A DNA stretch of 64,000 nt, taken from NCBI RefSeq assembly GCF_910594005.1, contig NC_057818.1:55440001-55504000 (forward strand). Reading direction: 5' to 3'. The position numbers and the translations under genes are program-made. The notes beneath the pieces were generated by a model that was given only the letters and a program-made list of their open reading frames with translations, ran no database searches and was not told the origin of the DNA. Positions 59,401 to 64,000 of the stretch are shown one piece after another. The stretch comes from Cervus elaphus. Taxonomy: Eukaryota; Chordata; Mammalia; Artiodactyla; Cervidae. Position 1 is the stretch's first letter. Each line of letters begins with the position of its first letter.

Positions 59401-60146
59401 TTCACAGCTCCAGACTGTCTTTCCATGCCTAGAGCGGTCACAGACCTCCCTGTGCCCCAGCACCTCCAAAGCTGCAGCTCCACAGCCTGGGGTTCCAGGC
59501 CCCACAAACCCGACCCTACCCACCTCTCTGGTCCCATCCACTAGCTCCCCATCCCCCACGGCCCACTGGTTCTCAACCAGGATCGATTCTGCCCCCTTAA
59601 GGACATTTGGCCGTGTCTGGAGACACCTCTGATTGCTACAGGGTAGGGGAGGGTCGGGAGGGTACTACTGGCATGCAGTGGGTAGAAGCTAGGGGAGCAC
59701 TGGGCATCCTCCAGCGCACAGAACCCTCCCCCTAATATCCAAGAATGATCTGACATCTGACCCCAAGGGTCAACGATGCGGAGGTAAAGAAACCTTGCTC
59801 TGGTCACATCCTGTTCTCTCTGCGGAAACACTCTTCCTTTCCGTCTCCTGTTGGTAATTCCTGGGAGAAGTTCTGGGCCTCACTCAAACTTCTGCAGAAG
59901 TCTTCCTGGCCATCCCACTCCCCCACCCGGCTCCACCTCCATTCTGGAGGAAGTGTATTTAGCCACTAGAGAGCGCTCCTGAAAACCTTCCCGGTCCCCG
60001 GGGCCCCGCTGCACAGGATCTGAAACATGGGAAAACCGAGGAAAAGAATGGATGAAATAAAGAATGCAGGAATTACCCATTCCCTCCAAGAAGGCCTCAC
60101 TTCCATCCTCGGAACGAGTGCTCCCAGCCGAGAGTCCAAAAGGCAT
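37140..60146 (-). CDS. ODAD1: outer dynein arm docking complex subunit 1 (CCDC114)
   Basis: Fourteen coding exons read right to left from ATG 60146 to TAG 37142-37140: 60146-60077, 58840-58741, 58582-58393, 51878-51756, 51464-51351, 48068-48001, 42576-42389, 42197-42063, 41744-41662, 41566-41398, 38874-38711, 38614-38511, 37951-37873, 37661-37140. All introns are GT-AG and the phases fit, totalling 2109 nt (702 residues), close to the human protein's about 670. Residues about 20-520 are mostly heptad-rich coiled coil. The C-terminal about 160 residues are Ser/Gly/Thr-rich with GHVTFG repeats. The protein anchors outer dynein arms to ciliary doublet microtubules together with ODAD2-4 and CALAXIN. 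Human loss causes primary ciliary dyskinesia. The copy here looks intact. Identity rests on near-complete residue agreement with human as I recall it. Confidence 0.97.
37873..37951 (-). CDS. ODAD1: ODAD1 coding exon 13 (residues 503-529)
   Basis: Acceptor ccacttcag, donor gcg/gtgagg. 79 bp (DPPGFEAKDDYPLSKEELL). Confidence 0.95.
38205..38409 (-). mobile_element. Bov-tA SINE in ODAD1 intron 12
   Basis: gtcagtcgctcagtcgccag to gagccaccagggaagccccc. Same orientation as the gene. Confidence 0.94.
38511..38614 (-). CDS. ODAD1: ODAD1 coding exon 12 (residues 469-503)
   Basis: Acceptor caccctccag, donor cct/gtgagc. 104 bp. In-frame upstream AGs (for example before ACAGTCGG) could lengthen it by a few codons, but the pyrimidine tract favours 38614. 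Ends VAPPQPPDN. Confidence 0.85.
38711..38874 (-). CDS. ODAD1: ODAD1 coding exon 11 (residues 414-468)
   Basis: Acceptor tgaccccag, donor cag/gtcttg (weaker at +3 to +5). 164 bp, includes THMRDRDISLFLSLIEKRL. Confidence 0.94.
39097..39392 (+). mobile_element. CHR-type long SINE in an ODAD1 intron
   Basis: ggccttccctagtggcacgg head to caacgaagacccagaacagc and an A/T tail. Antisense to ODAD1. Confidence 0.9.
39393..40047. other. ODAD1 intronic stretch, nothing recognised
   Basis: C-rich in parts (39900-39970), with no exon-like or repeat signature that I can support. Confidence 0.45.
40048..40518 (+). mobile_element. Bov-B 3' fragment
   Basis: ggctatggtttttccagtgg to ctgaactgaactgaactgag. 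5' truncated. Antisense to ODAD1. 40519-41233 is intron with a C9 run near 40789 and no feature. Confidence 0.93.
41234..41275 (+). repeat. (ATGG)n microsatellite
   Basis: Five clean ggat units, an interruption (gcagaat), then three more, in ODAD1 intron 10. Confidence 0.9.
41398..41566 (-). CDS. ODAD1: ODAD1 coding exon 10 (residues 358-414)
   Basis: Acceptor cccccgcag, donor cca/gtgagc. 169 bp. Gln/Glu/Arg-rich coiled coil followed by DDLEARYHNF. Confidence 0.96.
41662..41744 (-). CDS. ODAD1: ODAD1 coding exon 9 (residues 330-357)
   Basis: Acceptor gcccccag, donor gag/gtgggc. 83 bp (EERNFAEFNFINEQNSELEH). Confidence 0.96.
42063..42197 (-). CDS. ODAD1: ODAD1 coding exon 8 (residues 285-330)
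   Basis: Acceptor acccccag, donor gagt/gtgagt. 135 bp, ending at DLLVEKYLE. Confidence 0.96.
42389..42576 (-). CDS. ODAD1: ODAD1 coding exon 7 (residues 222-285)
   Basis: Acceptor ccctcccag, donor cggg/gtgagg. 188 bp of charged coiled coil (EKEVAQNETEVQIL). Confidence 0.96.
42577..43663. other. ODAD1 intron 6 sequence with degenerate tandem text
   Basis: Between 42610 and 42800 the phrase 'ggggtcag/cctggggtc...ggga(tgg)' recurs about every 35-45 bp, a decayed minisatellite. The rest shows nothing recognised. Confidence 0.5.
43664..43780 (+). mobile_element. MIR SINE
   Basis: ggtagataccattattattg, agaggaaacggaggttcaga, ggcctgcccaggtcatccag. Confidence 0.85.
44172..44299 (+). mobile_element. 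CHR-type SINE, left arm of an inverted pair
   Basis: aggacttccctggcggttca to accaaaaagtaaaaataaatg. The opposite copy follows within 30 bp. Confidence 0.9.
44328..44472 (-). mobile_element. CHR-type SINE, right arm of an inverted pair
   Basis: Reverse orientation, ttttggccatgctccatggc to ggactgccagggacgtccc. 'ataaatgag' occurs on both sides (44291-44299 and 44472-44480), a likely target duplication. Confidence 0.9.
44535..44890 (+). mobile_element. old L1 3' end
   Basis: acgtggatgaacctttgaaa, gtgaaaggagctagacacag, ttttggggtgatgggaacag, gtgaattttatgtgcatctt. 44891-45224 is A/G-rich with no other feature. Confidence 0.75.
45225..47560 (+). mobile_element. Bov-B LINE, longest copy in the window
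   Basis: About 2.3 kb in ODAD1 intron 6, antisense to the gene, with a 3' end in the ACTGA tail at about 47550. The frame 46158-47207 (349 codons) covers most of the reverse transcriptase: FIDYAKAFDCVDH, YADDTTLMAE and the C-terminal region. It carries stops (45670, 47207), frameshifts near 46000-46260 and an A/G-rich insertion at about 46817-46848. The 5' third, with the endonuclease, is missing. Immobile. Confidence 0.95.
47610..47752 (-). mobile_element. CHR-type SINE
   Basis: Reverse orientation, diverged: ttatttatttgtttgtttg to cgaccactggggaactcccc. Confidence 0.82.
48001..48068 (-). CDS. ODAD1: ODAD1 coding exon 6 (residues 200-222)
   Basis: Acceptor cttggcag, donor cag/gtaggg. 68 bp, ending two bases into an Arg codon completed by exon 7. 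Confidence 0.95.
48513..48729 (-). mobile_element. Bov-tA SINE in ODAD1 intron 5
   Basis: Reverse orientation, gcatcctcagtcgtgtccaa to gcgccacctgggaagccc. Followed by a CA tract. Confidence 0.94.
48745..48772 (+). repeat. (CA)n microsatellite
   Basis: About 14 CA units next to the Bov-tA tail. Confidence 0.95.
48878..49023 (-). mobile_element. CHR-type SINE
   Basis: Reverse orientation. Direct repeat ggaatagtttt flanks it (48866-48876 and about 49027-49037). 49038-50000 holds only a short GATG/GATA run at 49227-49250. Confidence 0.88.
50001..50206 (+). mobile_element. Bov-tA SINE
   Basis: ggacttctcaggtgtctcag to caatgcacgcatgcac. Direct repeat acagtaataatt flanks it (49989-50000 and 50205-50216). 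50217-50640 shows nothing recognised. Confidence 0.93.
50640..51010. repeat. old mammalian repeat 3' end, family uncertain
   Basis: Ends in wording common to old repeat tails (actatttctgcaccttttct, ttgcaattatttcaaagtaa). A GGGA-rich run follows at 51011-51065. Confidence 0.4.
51351..51464 (-). CDS. ODAD1: ODAD1 coding exon 5 (residues 162-199)
   Basis: Acceptor caccccag, donor aag/gtcagt. 114 bp, in phase. Begins VICRFDIQL and ends DRKLQK. Confidence 0.96.
51756..51878 (-). CDS. ODAD1: ODAD1 coding exon 4 (residues 121-161)
   Basis: Acceptor tttccccag, donor aag/gtgagg. 123 bp, in phase. Begins IQEWESRN. Confidence 0.96.
52128..52427 (-). mobile_element. CHR-type long SINE in ODAD1 intron 3
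   Basis: Reverse orientation, ttatttatttttggctgggc to gagccaccagggaagcccc. Confidence 0.9.
52428..53713. other. ODAD1 intron 3 stretch without recognised genes
   Basis: Only a poly-A patch (53099-53113) and a TG/TA dinucleotide tract (53367-53410) stand out. Confidence 0.5.
53367..53410 (+). repeat. compound (TG)n(TA)n microsatellite
   Basis: About 13 TG units run straight into about 9 TA units and a T run. Confidence 0.95.
53714..53932 (+). mobile_element. Bov-tA SINE with a CHR-like head
   Basis: The head reads ccttcctggtggtccagtgg and ctctgcacttccaatgcaga, closer to the CHR head than to Bov-tA; the body from ggggaagatcccctggagaa is BovA. Possibly a template-switch chimera. Confidence 0.8.
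53933..54900. other. ODAD1 intron 3 stretch, nothing recognised
   Basis: 53960-54080 resembles old L1 or other repeat text weakly. No exon-like signal supported. Confidence 0.4.
54901..55178 (-). mobile_element. CHR-type long SINE
   Basis: Reverse orientation, cttttggggggctgtgctgg to gagccaccaggaaagccct. Confidence 0.87.
55197..55325 (-). mobile_element. CHR-type SINE
   Basis: Reverse orientation, ttttttcctttttggcttct to ggattgccagggaattccc. Confidence 0.87.
55548..55650 (+). mobile_element. CHR-type SINE nested in L1
   Basis: ggactttcctggtgatccag to a 16-A tail. Confidence 0.88.
55672..55892 (-). mobile_element. Bov-B 3' fragment nested in L1
   Basis: ttcttcagtcactaagttgt to cagcatcagggaaatcttcc, reverse orientation. 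Confidence 0.85.
56427..56456 (+). repeat. (TA)n microsatellite
   Basis: About 14 TA units followed by CACACACA. Confidence 0.95.
56901..57185 (+). mobile_element. CHR-type long SINE
   Basis: ggacgtccctggcggtccag to cagcaatgaagacccggcac, antisense to ODAD1. Confidence 0.88.
57595..57737 (-). mobile_element. CHR-type SINE with internal duplication
   Basis: Reverse orientation. The phrase ggaaggcaaagtctta occurs twice (57664-57679 and 57696-57711) around a T-rich spacer that looks like an inserted SINE-tail piece. Confidence 0.8.
58060..58150 (+). mobile_element. MIR SINE
   Basis: tgcagatgaagaaactaggg and catggtcacacagctctgat are MIR core wording. A similar short piece lies at 58305-58345. 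Confidence 0.7.
58393..58582 (-). CDS. ODAD1: ODAD1 coding exon 3 (residues 57-120)
   Basis: Acceptor ctgggcag, donor cag/gtgggt. 190 bp of coiled coil, ending at ALDRQ. Confidence 0.95.
58741..58840 (-). CDS. ODAD1: ODAD1 coding exon 2 (residues 24-57)
   Basis: Acceptor cgcttcag, donor ct/gtgagc. Starts with the WELSRLQRQ-type coiled-coil entry. 100 bp. Confidence 0.95.
59571..59800 (+). mobile_element. probable old hAT-type DNA element
   Basis: tctcaaccaggatcgattct, acatttggccgtgtctggag, tactactggcatgcagtggg resemble an abundant non-autonomous mammalian DNA element. Family name not asserted. The rest of this intron (58841-60076) is C-rich and featureless. Confidence 0.5.
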
Positions 60147-60169
60147 CTTGGCCAAAGAGGGTGAGGCTC
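60077..60169 (-). CDS. ODAD1: ODAD1 first coding exon (residues 1-23)
   Basis: Acceptor cccctacag ends at 60170, followed by 23 nt of 5' UTR. The ATG at 60146 has A at -3. The donor is tgg/gtaatt. The apparent upstream start three codons earlier is a TTG and is not used. Confidence 0.88.
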
Positions 60170-60734
60170 CTGTAGGGGCGACACAGGACCCCTTCAGACA
60201 GCGAAGAGAGGGCTAGGAGGGTGGGCGATGAACAGCGAGGGATTAGGTACTGGAAGAGGGTGACCCCTGAACTGGCCTCTCTTTGAGTCTCAATTCCTCC
60301 AGTGAGTCAGAGCGGGACGCCTGTCAGATCTCTTCCCACACCCCTCCCAACCTCCCACCTCTCACACTCAGTCTTGCGTCGCGGTTCTGACTCTGGCACG
60401 GGGTCCTCTAGACCCTCGGTATCTCCGAGGTGGCGCTGTTTGGGGAGGAGGCATCACAGAGGCAGGGGAAACCCCCATCCCGATCGGCTGAGGAGAGCGA
60501 GGCCCTGTCCCTACCTGCTGGAGTGCCTGACCTGTCCTGGGTACTCCAAGCTCACTGTTGTGGTCTGGTTACTGGGGAGATAAGAGGCCAATGAAGGTCT
60601 GAGGACAGCAGCCGGGGAGGGACCAAGGCCACCGAAGAAAGCCGTGGGAGGGGAGGCTGGGGAGGAGGGGCCGAGAAAGCCACGACGAGGCCTTCAGGGA
60701 GATCAGGTGCTAAGAACAGATGAGTTAGGGGAGC

Positions 60735-61160
60735 ACTACGAGGGGCGGGGCTGGGGGCTGGGAGGGGCGGGGCTTCGGGAATCCTGCGAGGGGCGGGGCT
60801 GGGAGGGCCTGTGAAGGCTGACCCTTAAGCCTTGTGAAGGGCGGGACTGTAGACCGGGCGAGGGGCGGGGCTGTGGAGGACTAGGATGGGCGGGGCTGAA
60901 AGGGCCTGTGAGGAGAGGGGACTGCGTGAGCCTGAGGCGCGGCGCTTCGGGGCTAGCGAGGGAAGGGTAGAGCTGGAAGGACTGGAGAGGGCTGGGGCTG
61001 CGGGACCTTACGAAGGCAGGGACACAGATAACCGTCCAGAGCAGGACTTCGGAGCTTTGAGAGGAGAGGGACAAGAATACCTGTAAAGGGCGGGGCTGCG
61101 GGCCCTGTGAGGGGTAGGGCTTCGGTGGGGTGGCGAGGGGCGTGGCTGGAAGAACACGTG
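60735..61160 (-). repeat. GC-box minisatellite in the ODAD1 5' region
   Basis: A unit resembling 'gaggggcggggctg' recurs with variable spacers (near 60740, 60763, 60786, 60856, 60887, 61086 and, mutated, 60837 and 61136). Each clean copy is a GC box able to bind Sp/KLF factors. Sits in the inferred first intron of ODAD1. Confidence 0.75.
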
Positions 61161-61404
61161 AGAGACCTGGCGGGAGGGCGCTGGAAGGACGCAGGCTTCC
61201 CAAGACTTGTAGGGGGTGCTGAGGCTAACCGTCGAGATGATCTGTGTGGGGAGCACGGGCTTGTGAGGGGTAGGCTGTGTGTTTCCAGGAGGGAGAGGCA
61301 GTAGCTGAAAGAGCCTGTGGAGGCAGGGCTGGGAGGGGAACGTCTGGAAGACTGGAACTGGGCCGAAGTCCTTTGGGATGGAGCGCGAGAGACGCGTGTC
61401 TTAA

Positions 61405-61686
61405 GCTGATTGCTGCTACTGCTAAGTCGCTTCAGTCGTGTCCGACTCTGTGCGACCGCAGAGCCGGCAGCCCACCAGGCTCCCCCGTCCCTGGGATTCT
61501 CCAGGCAAGAACACTGGAGTGGGTTGCCATTTCCTTCTTTAATGCTTTAAAGTGAAAGGTGAAAGTGAGGTCGCCCAGTCGTGTATGACTCTTAGCGACC
61601 CCGTGGACTGAAGCCTACCAGACTCCTCCATCCATGGGATTTTCCAGGCAAGAGTACTGGAGTGGGGTGCCATTGCCTTCTCCGAT
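61405..61686 (-). mobile_element. Bov-A2 SINE (BovA dimer)
   Basis: Two BovA monomers in tandem (61409-61536 and 61558-61685), each with gtcgtgt...gactct and ttccaggcaagA(A/G)(T/C)ACTGGAGTG wording, joined by aagtgaaaggtgaaagtgag. This dimer is the Bov-A2 form. Confidence 0.93.
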
Positions 61687-61739
61687 TAAGATGAAGCTGA
61701 TTAAGACCACGTTATTTTGAGGCTTCATTAGCAGGCAGG

Positions 61740-62110
61740 CGGTGCCGATGCCGGGGGTTGTGAGGGAGAGGAGCGCTTACCACCGCCTCAGGGCCGCGAA
61801 GCCGCTCACTACGCATGCGCGACCAACGGCCTCAGGAGAGACTGCCAAAACCCTCAGCTGCCAGAGCTGTCGGCGCTCTGAGAGGCGGAAGTGGGCGGGG
61901 CCTAGGGCGCTCCGTGCCGCCCCTGCTTTCCGGGCACGCCCCCGAGCCCCGCAGGGCACGCCCCCCCCTTTGACTGCCGCCTGCTGCCCACGTGGGCTTT
62001 CACAGAGCCTGCTGTCTGTGGGCGCCGCTCCTTGCAGGCTGGGTGTGCCCAACGCCTGCGGTTTCCTGTGGGAGGAAGCGGCCCGCGGGCGCTCAGCTCG
62101 TGGCTTTGGA
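61740..62110 (-). promoter_or_regulatory. ODAD1: CpG island promoter and probable non-coding exon 1 of ODAD1
   Basis: Dense CpG. The core contains an NRF1-like tacgcatgcgcgac (about 61811-61824) and an ETS motif next to a GC box (cggaagtgggcggggcc, about 61885-61901). On -, a strong donor gtg/gtaagc places an exon end at 61781, which could splice to the acceptor before 60169. It could also drive transcription to the right, toward EMP3 outside the window. Exon boundaries are inference. Confidence 0.65.
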
Positions 62111-62599
62111 GGCCCAGAAGAAGATTCCACCACCGCCCTCGGGTACCCTAATTCTCCCCCTTCTGTAGGGCCTTAGCATGGGGGACCCCCTGCCCGGAAC
62201 ATCTCCAGGGTACTCCAACCTGGCGCTAATTCCACTCTGGGAGTTTGATTCAGAGTCCTAGCTTCCTGTTCTCCACCTCCCCCGCTCAAATTCCATCTCT
62301 ATAGCCCCTGGTTCCCAGACTCCTCCCAGGACTCAGGTCCAGCCCCTTTGCCTCCTTGAAGAACTTAACGATCTCCAGTACCTCATTTTTCCCCCAGTGA
62401 CCCAGGCTTTCTAACTTGGAGAACTGAGTTCAGACCTCCAGTCTCTGTCCTTCTCAAAGATGTAACTATTTTACCCACCCCCAGTGACCTTCATTTTGTA
62501 CTCCCAACTTTTTAGCCTTGGGATCCAATGGACCCAAGCATTTGTCCCTTCTCCAAATCCCAGACACCTCATCTCCCGTGTCCCAGTGTCTGGTATAAC
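62111..62599. other. intergenic, nothing recognised
   Basis: C/T-rich unique-looking DNA with no exon signature. Confidence 0.4.
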
Positions 62600-62750
62600 A
62601 TGCACGTACAACAGTGCTTTCTCTATGCCAGGCAGTCCTCTAAGCACTGCTCCTTGAGGTATTTACTATTATTATTCCTATTTTACCGATGAAGAAACTG
62701 AGGCATAGGGAGATTAATAACCTGCCCTAAATCACAGATAATGAATAAAG
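62600..62750 (+). mobile_element. MIR SINE
   Basis: ctttctctatgccaggcagt, cgatgaagaaactgaggcat, aatcacaga. A short ttagggttagg motif follows at about 62776-62787. Confidence 0.85.
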
Positions 62751-63114
62751 CCTGTGTCAGTGATAACAGCTTTCGGGTTAGGGTTAGGAGTACCCACCCA
62801 GTCACTGAACTGCCCCTCCCTCACCCCCTCAGGGAGCCCAGATAACCAACCACTCTCCCTCCCTCTCGCTGTGGCTCCCTCAGATACCCAGACATCCCAT
62901 CATCCAGTTCCTTTCCCTTGTGGGGACCAGGATTTCAGTCCTCCAGCTCTTAATTCCACATCAGGACCCCAGACACCTGGCTCCCTGTCCCTTGCTTTTC
63001 ACCAAGCACCCAACCCTCCATAGAGACCCAGGTACATAGTGGTGATCACTCCCCACACTTATTGTATCTAAGAGTAAATAATAATGATAACAGTAATAGT
63101 TATTAATAACATTA

Positions 63115-63615
63115 AGTCCCTGGTACTGCACTTCTGTTTAAAACCCTCCAGTGGTTCCCCACTACCCTTAGAATAAAATCCAAACTCCTCCTCTAGGCTT
63201 CAAGGGCTCTCTTTGAATTCCCTTCCTACCACTCCCTCTAGTTCCCTATATTCTGGCCACACTGGTCCTTCTGTCTGCTCCCCAAACAACTTGAGCTTGT
63301 TCTCAAATGCTGTGTACTTCCTCTCCCTCCAGCATTCAAATGACTCCTGTCTTCAAGTCTCATCTCAGAATGAGGTTTCTCCTTAGAGAAACCTTGCTGG
63401 ATCACCCTTTTAAAGCTGCTTCCCATCATTAGCAGTGTTACTGTATTTCATTTCCTTCAAAGCCCTACCACTACTACTTCTGTGCTGATGGGTTATTCTC
63501 TCTCTCTCTCTCGCTCAACTAGAAGGTAAGCTCTGTAAGAACAGCAGGGCTCACATCTGTATTCTTCATTATTAACTCCTGGTTCATAATAGATGTTCAA
63601 TAAATGTTTGATGAG
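63115..63615 (+). mobile_element. L2 LINE 3' end
   Basis: ttaaaaccctccagtggttc, ataaaatccaaactcctcct, aagctctgtaagaacagcag and gttcaataaatgtttgatga are diagnostic L2 3' wording. A short CT repeat lies at 63498-63511. Confidence 0.88.
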
Positions 63616-63649
63616 GAAAAGAAAAAATGTGTTTGGTGTGTTAGTGTAC

Positions 63650-63815
63650 TGGTATTACCTTGTCTAGAATAAGTATCAGAATTGTTATTGCTATTAGTAT
63701 ATTGTCAGTAGTATAAGTAGTATTGTACCCACCTCTCGATTAGGAAACTGAGGTTCAGAGAGTTGAAATAATTGGTCAAGGTCCCCCAGGCAGGAAACAG
63801 TAGCCATGGGTTCTT
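63650..63815 (+). mobile_element. MIR SINE
   Basis: attaggaaactgaggttcag and aattggtcaaggtcccccag. The last 185 bases hold nothing recognised. Confidence 0.8.
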
Positions 63816-64000
63816 AACTTCCACGTCCTGCCCCCTTCCGGAGTTCCACACTTCCCCATTTCCCATCCGGATTCTCATCAGGGTGCCAACCCCACAAGTC
63901 CTCAGCCCACTCCCCGCTGCAGGAATCTGGTTTTCCCACCCAGACACCCATCCCTCTAAGGATCCAGTCCTAAGCCCCATCAGGGAAAGCAGATGTCGGT

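Noticed and set aside
62772..62790. interstitial telomeric repeat
   Set aside because: Only about two TTAGGG-like units, too short to distinguish from chance.
1..64000. CRISPR arrays, bacterial operons, riboswitches or attachment sites
   Set aside because: The sequence is mammalian; the regularly repeated elements seen are microsatellites, a minisatellite and interspersed retroelements.

Overview
This is eukaryotic, mammalian, ruminant nuclear DNA. The window is packed with repeat families restricted to ruminants or cetartiodactyls (Bov-B RTE LINEs, Bov-tA and Bov-A2 SINEs, CHR-type tRNA-derived SINEs) as well as older mammalian repeats (L1, L2, MIR). There are no bacterial genes, CRISPR arrays or operons. 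Two protein-coding host genes are readable. A KRAB C2H2 zinc-finger gene on + (exons at 27124-27250 and 29442-30628) matches ZNF114, and a 14-coding-exon coiled-coil gene on - (37140-60146) matches ODAD1/CCDC114. ZNF114 next to ODAD1 is the order at human 19q13.33, where EMP3 follows, so the window is most likely the orthologous bovid segment (chromosome 18 in cattle). The species itself cannot be fixed from sequence alone.

Layout: 1-3.3 kb is intergenic with L1 and Bov fragments. 3.3-9.74 kb is a decayed class I endogenous retrovirus on - (ERV-A) with a tRNA-Phe-like primer site; it has lost pol and carries a nested solo LTR, a Bov-B and a Bov-tA. 9.765-18.716 kb is a second, more complete class I provirus on + (ERV-B) with paired LTRs, an ATAC target duplication, a tRNA-Gly primer site and broken gag, pro, pol and env; a further LTR is nested inside it. 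18.7-27.1 kb holds a solo LTR lying directly upstream of a CpG island (19.68-20.54 kb, probable ZNF114 promoter), then nested LINE, SINE and LTR insertions. 27.1-30.7 kb is the ZNF114 body, followed by a decayed tail of extra zinc fingers. 30.7-36.6 kb is repeat-rich intergenic DNA. 36.6-62 kb is ODAD1, read right to left, ending in a CpG-island promoter at about 61.8 kb. 62-64 kb is intergenic with MIR and L2.

The two host genes converge tail to tail. ODAD1 is a subunit of the outer dynein arm docking complex of motile cilia. ZNF114 belongs to the KRAB-ZNF class, which typically recruits TRIM28 to silence target loci, often transposable elements. No functional link between the two is evident from sequence. 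I found no new biochemical system. The most unusual content is the retroelement architecture (head-to-head proviral LTRs, 4-bp-duplication LTR insertions into a SINE, a LINE and a provirus), the eroded zinc-finger tail and the GC-box repeat in the ODAD1 5' region.
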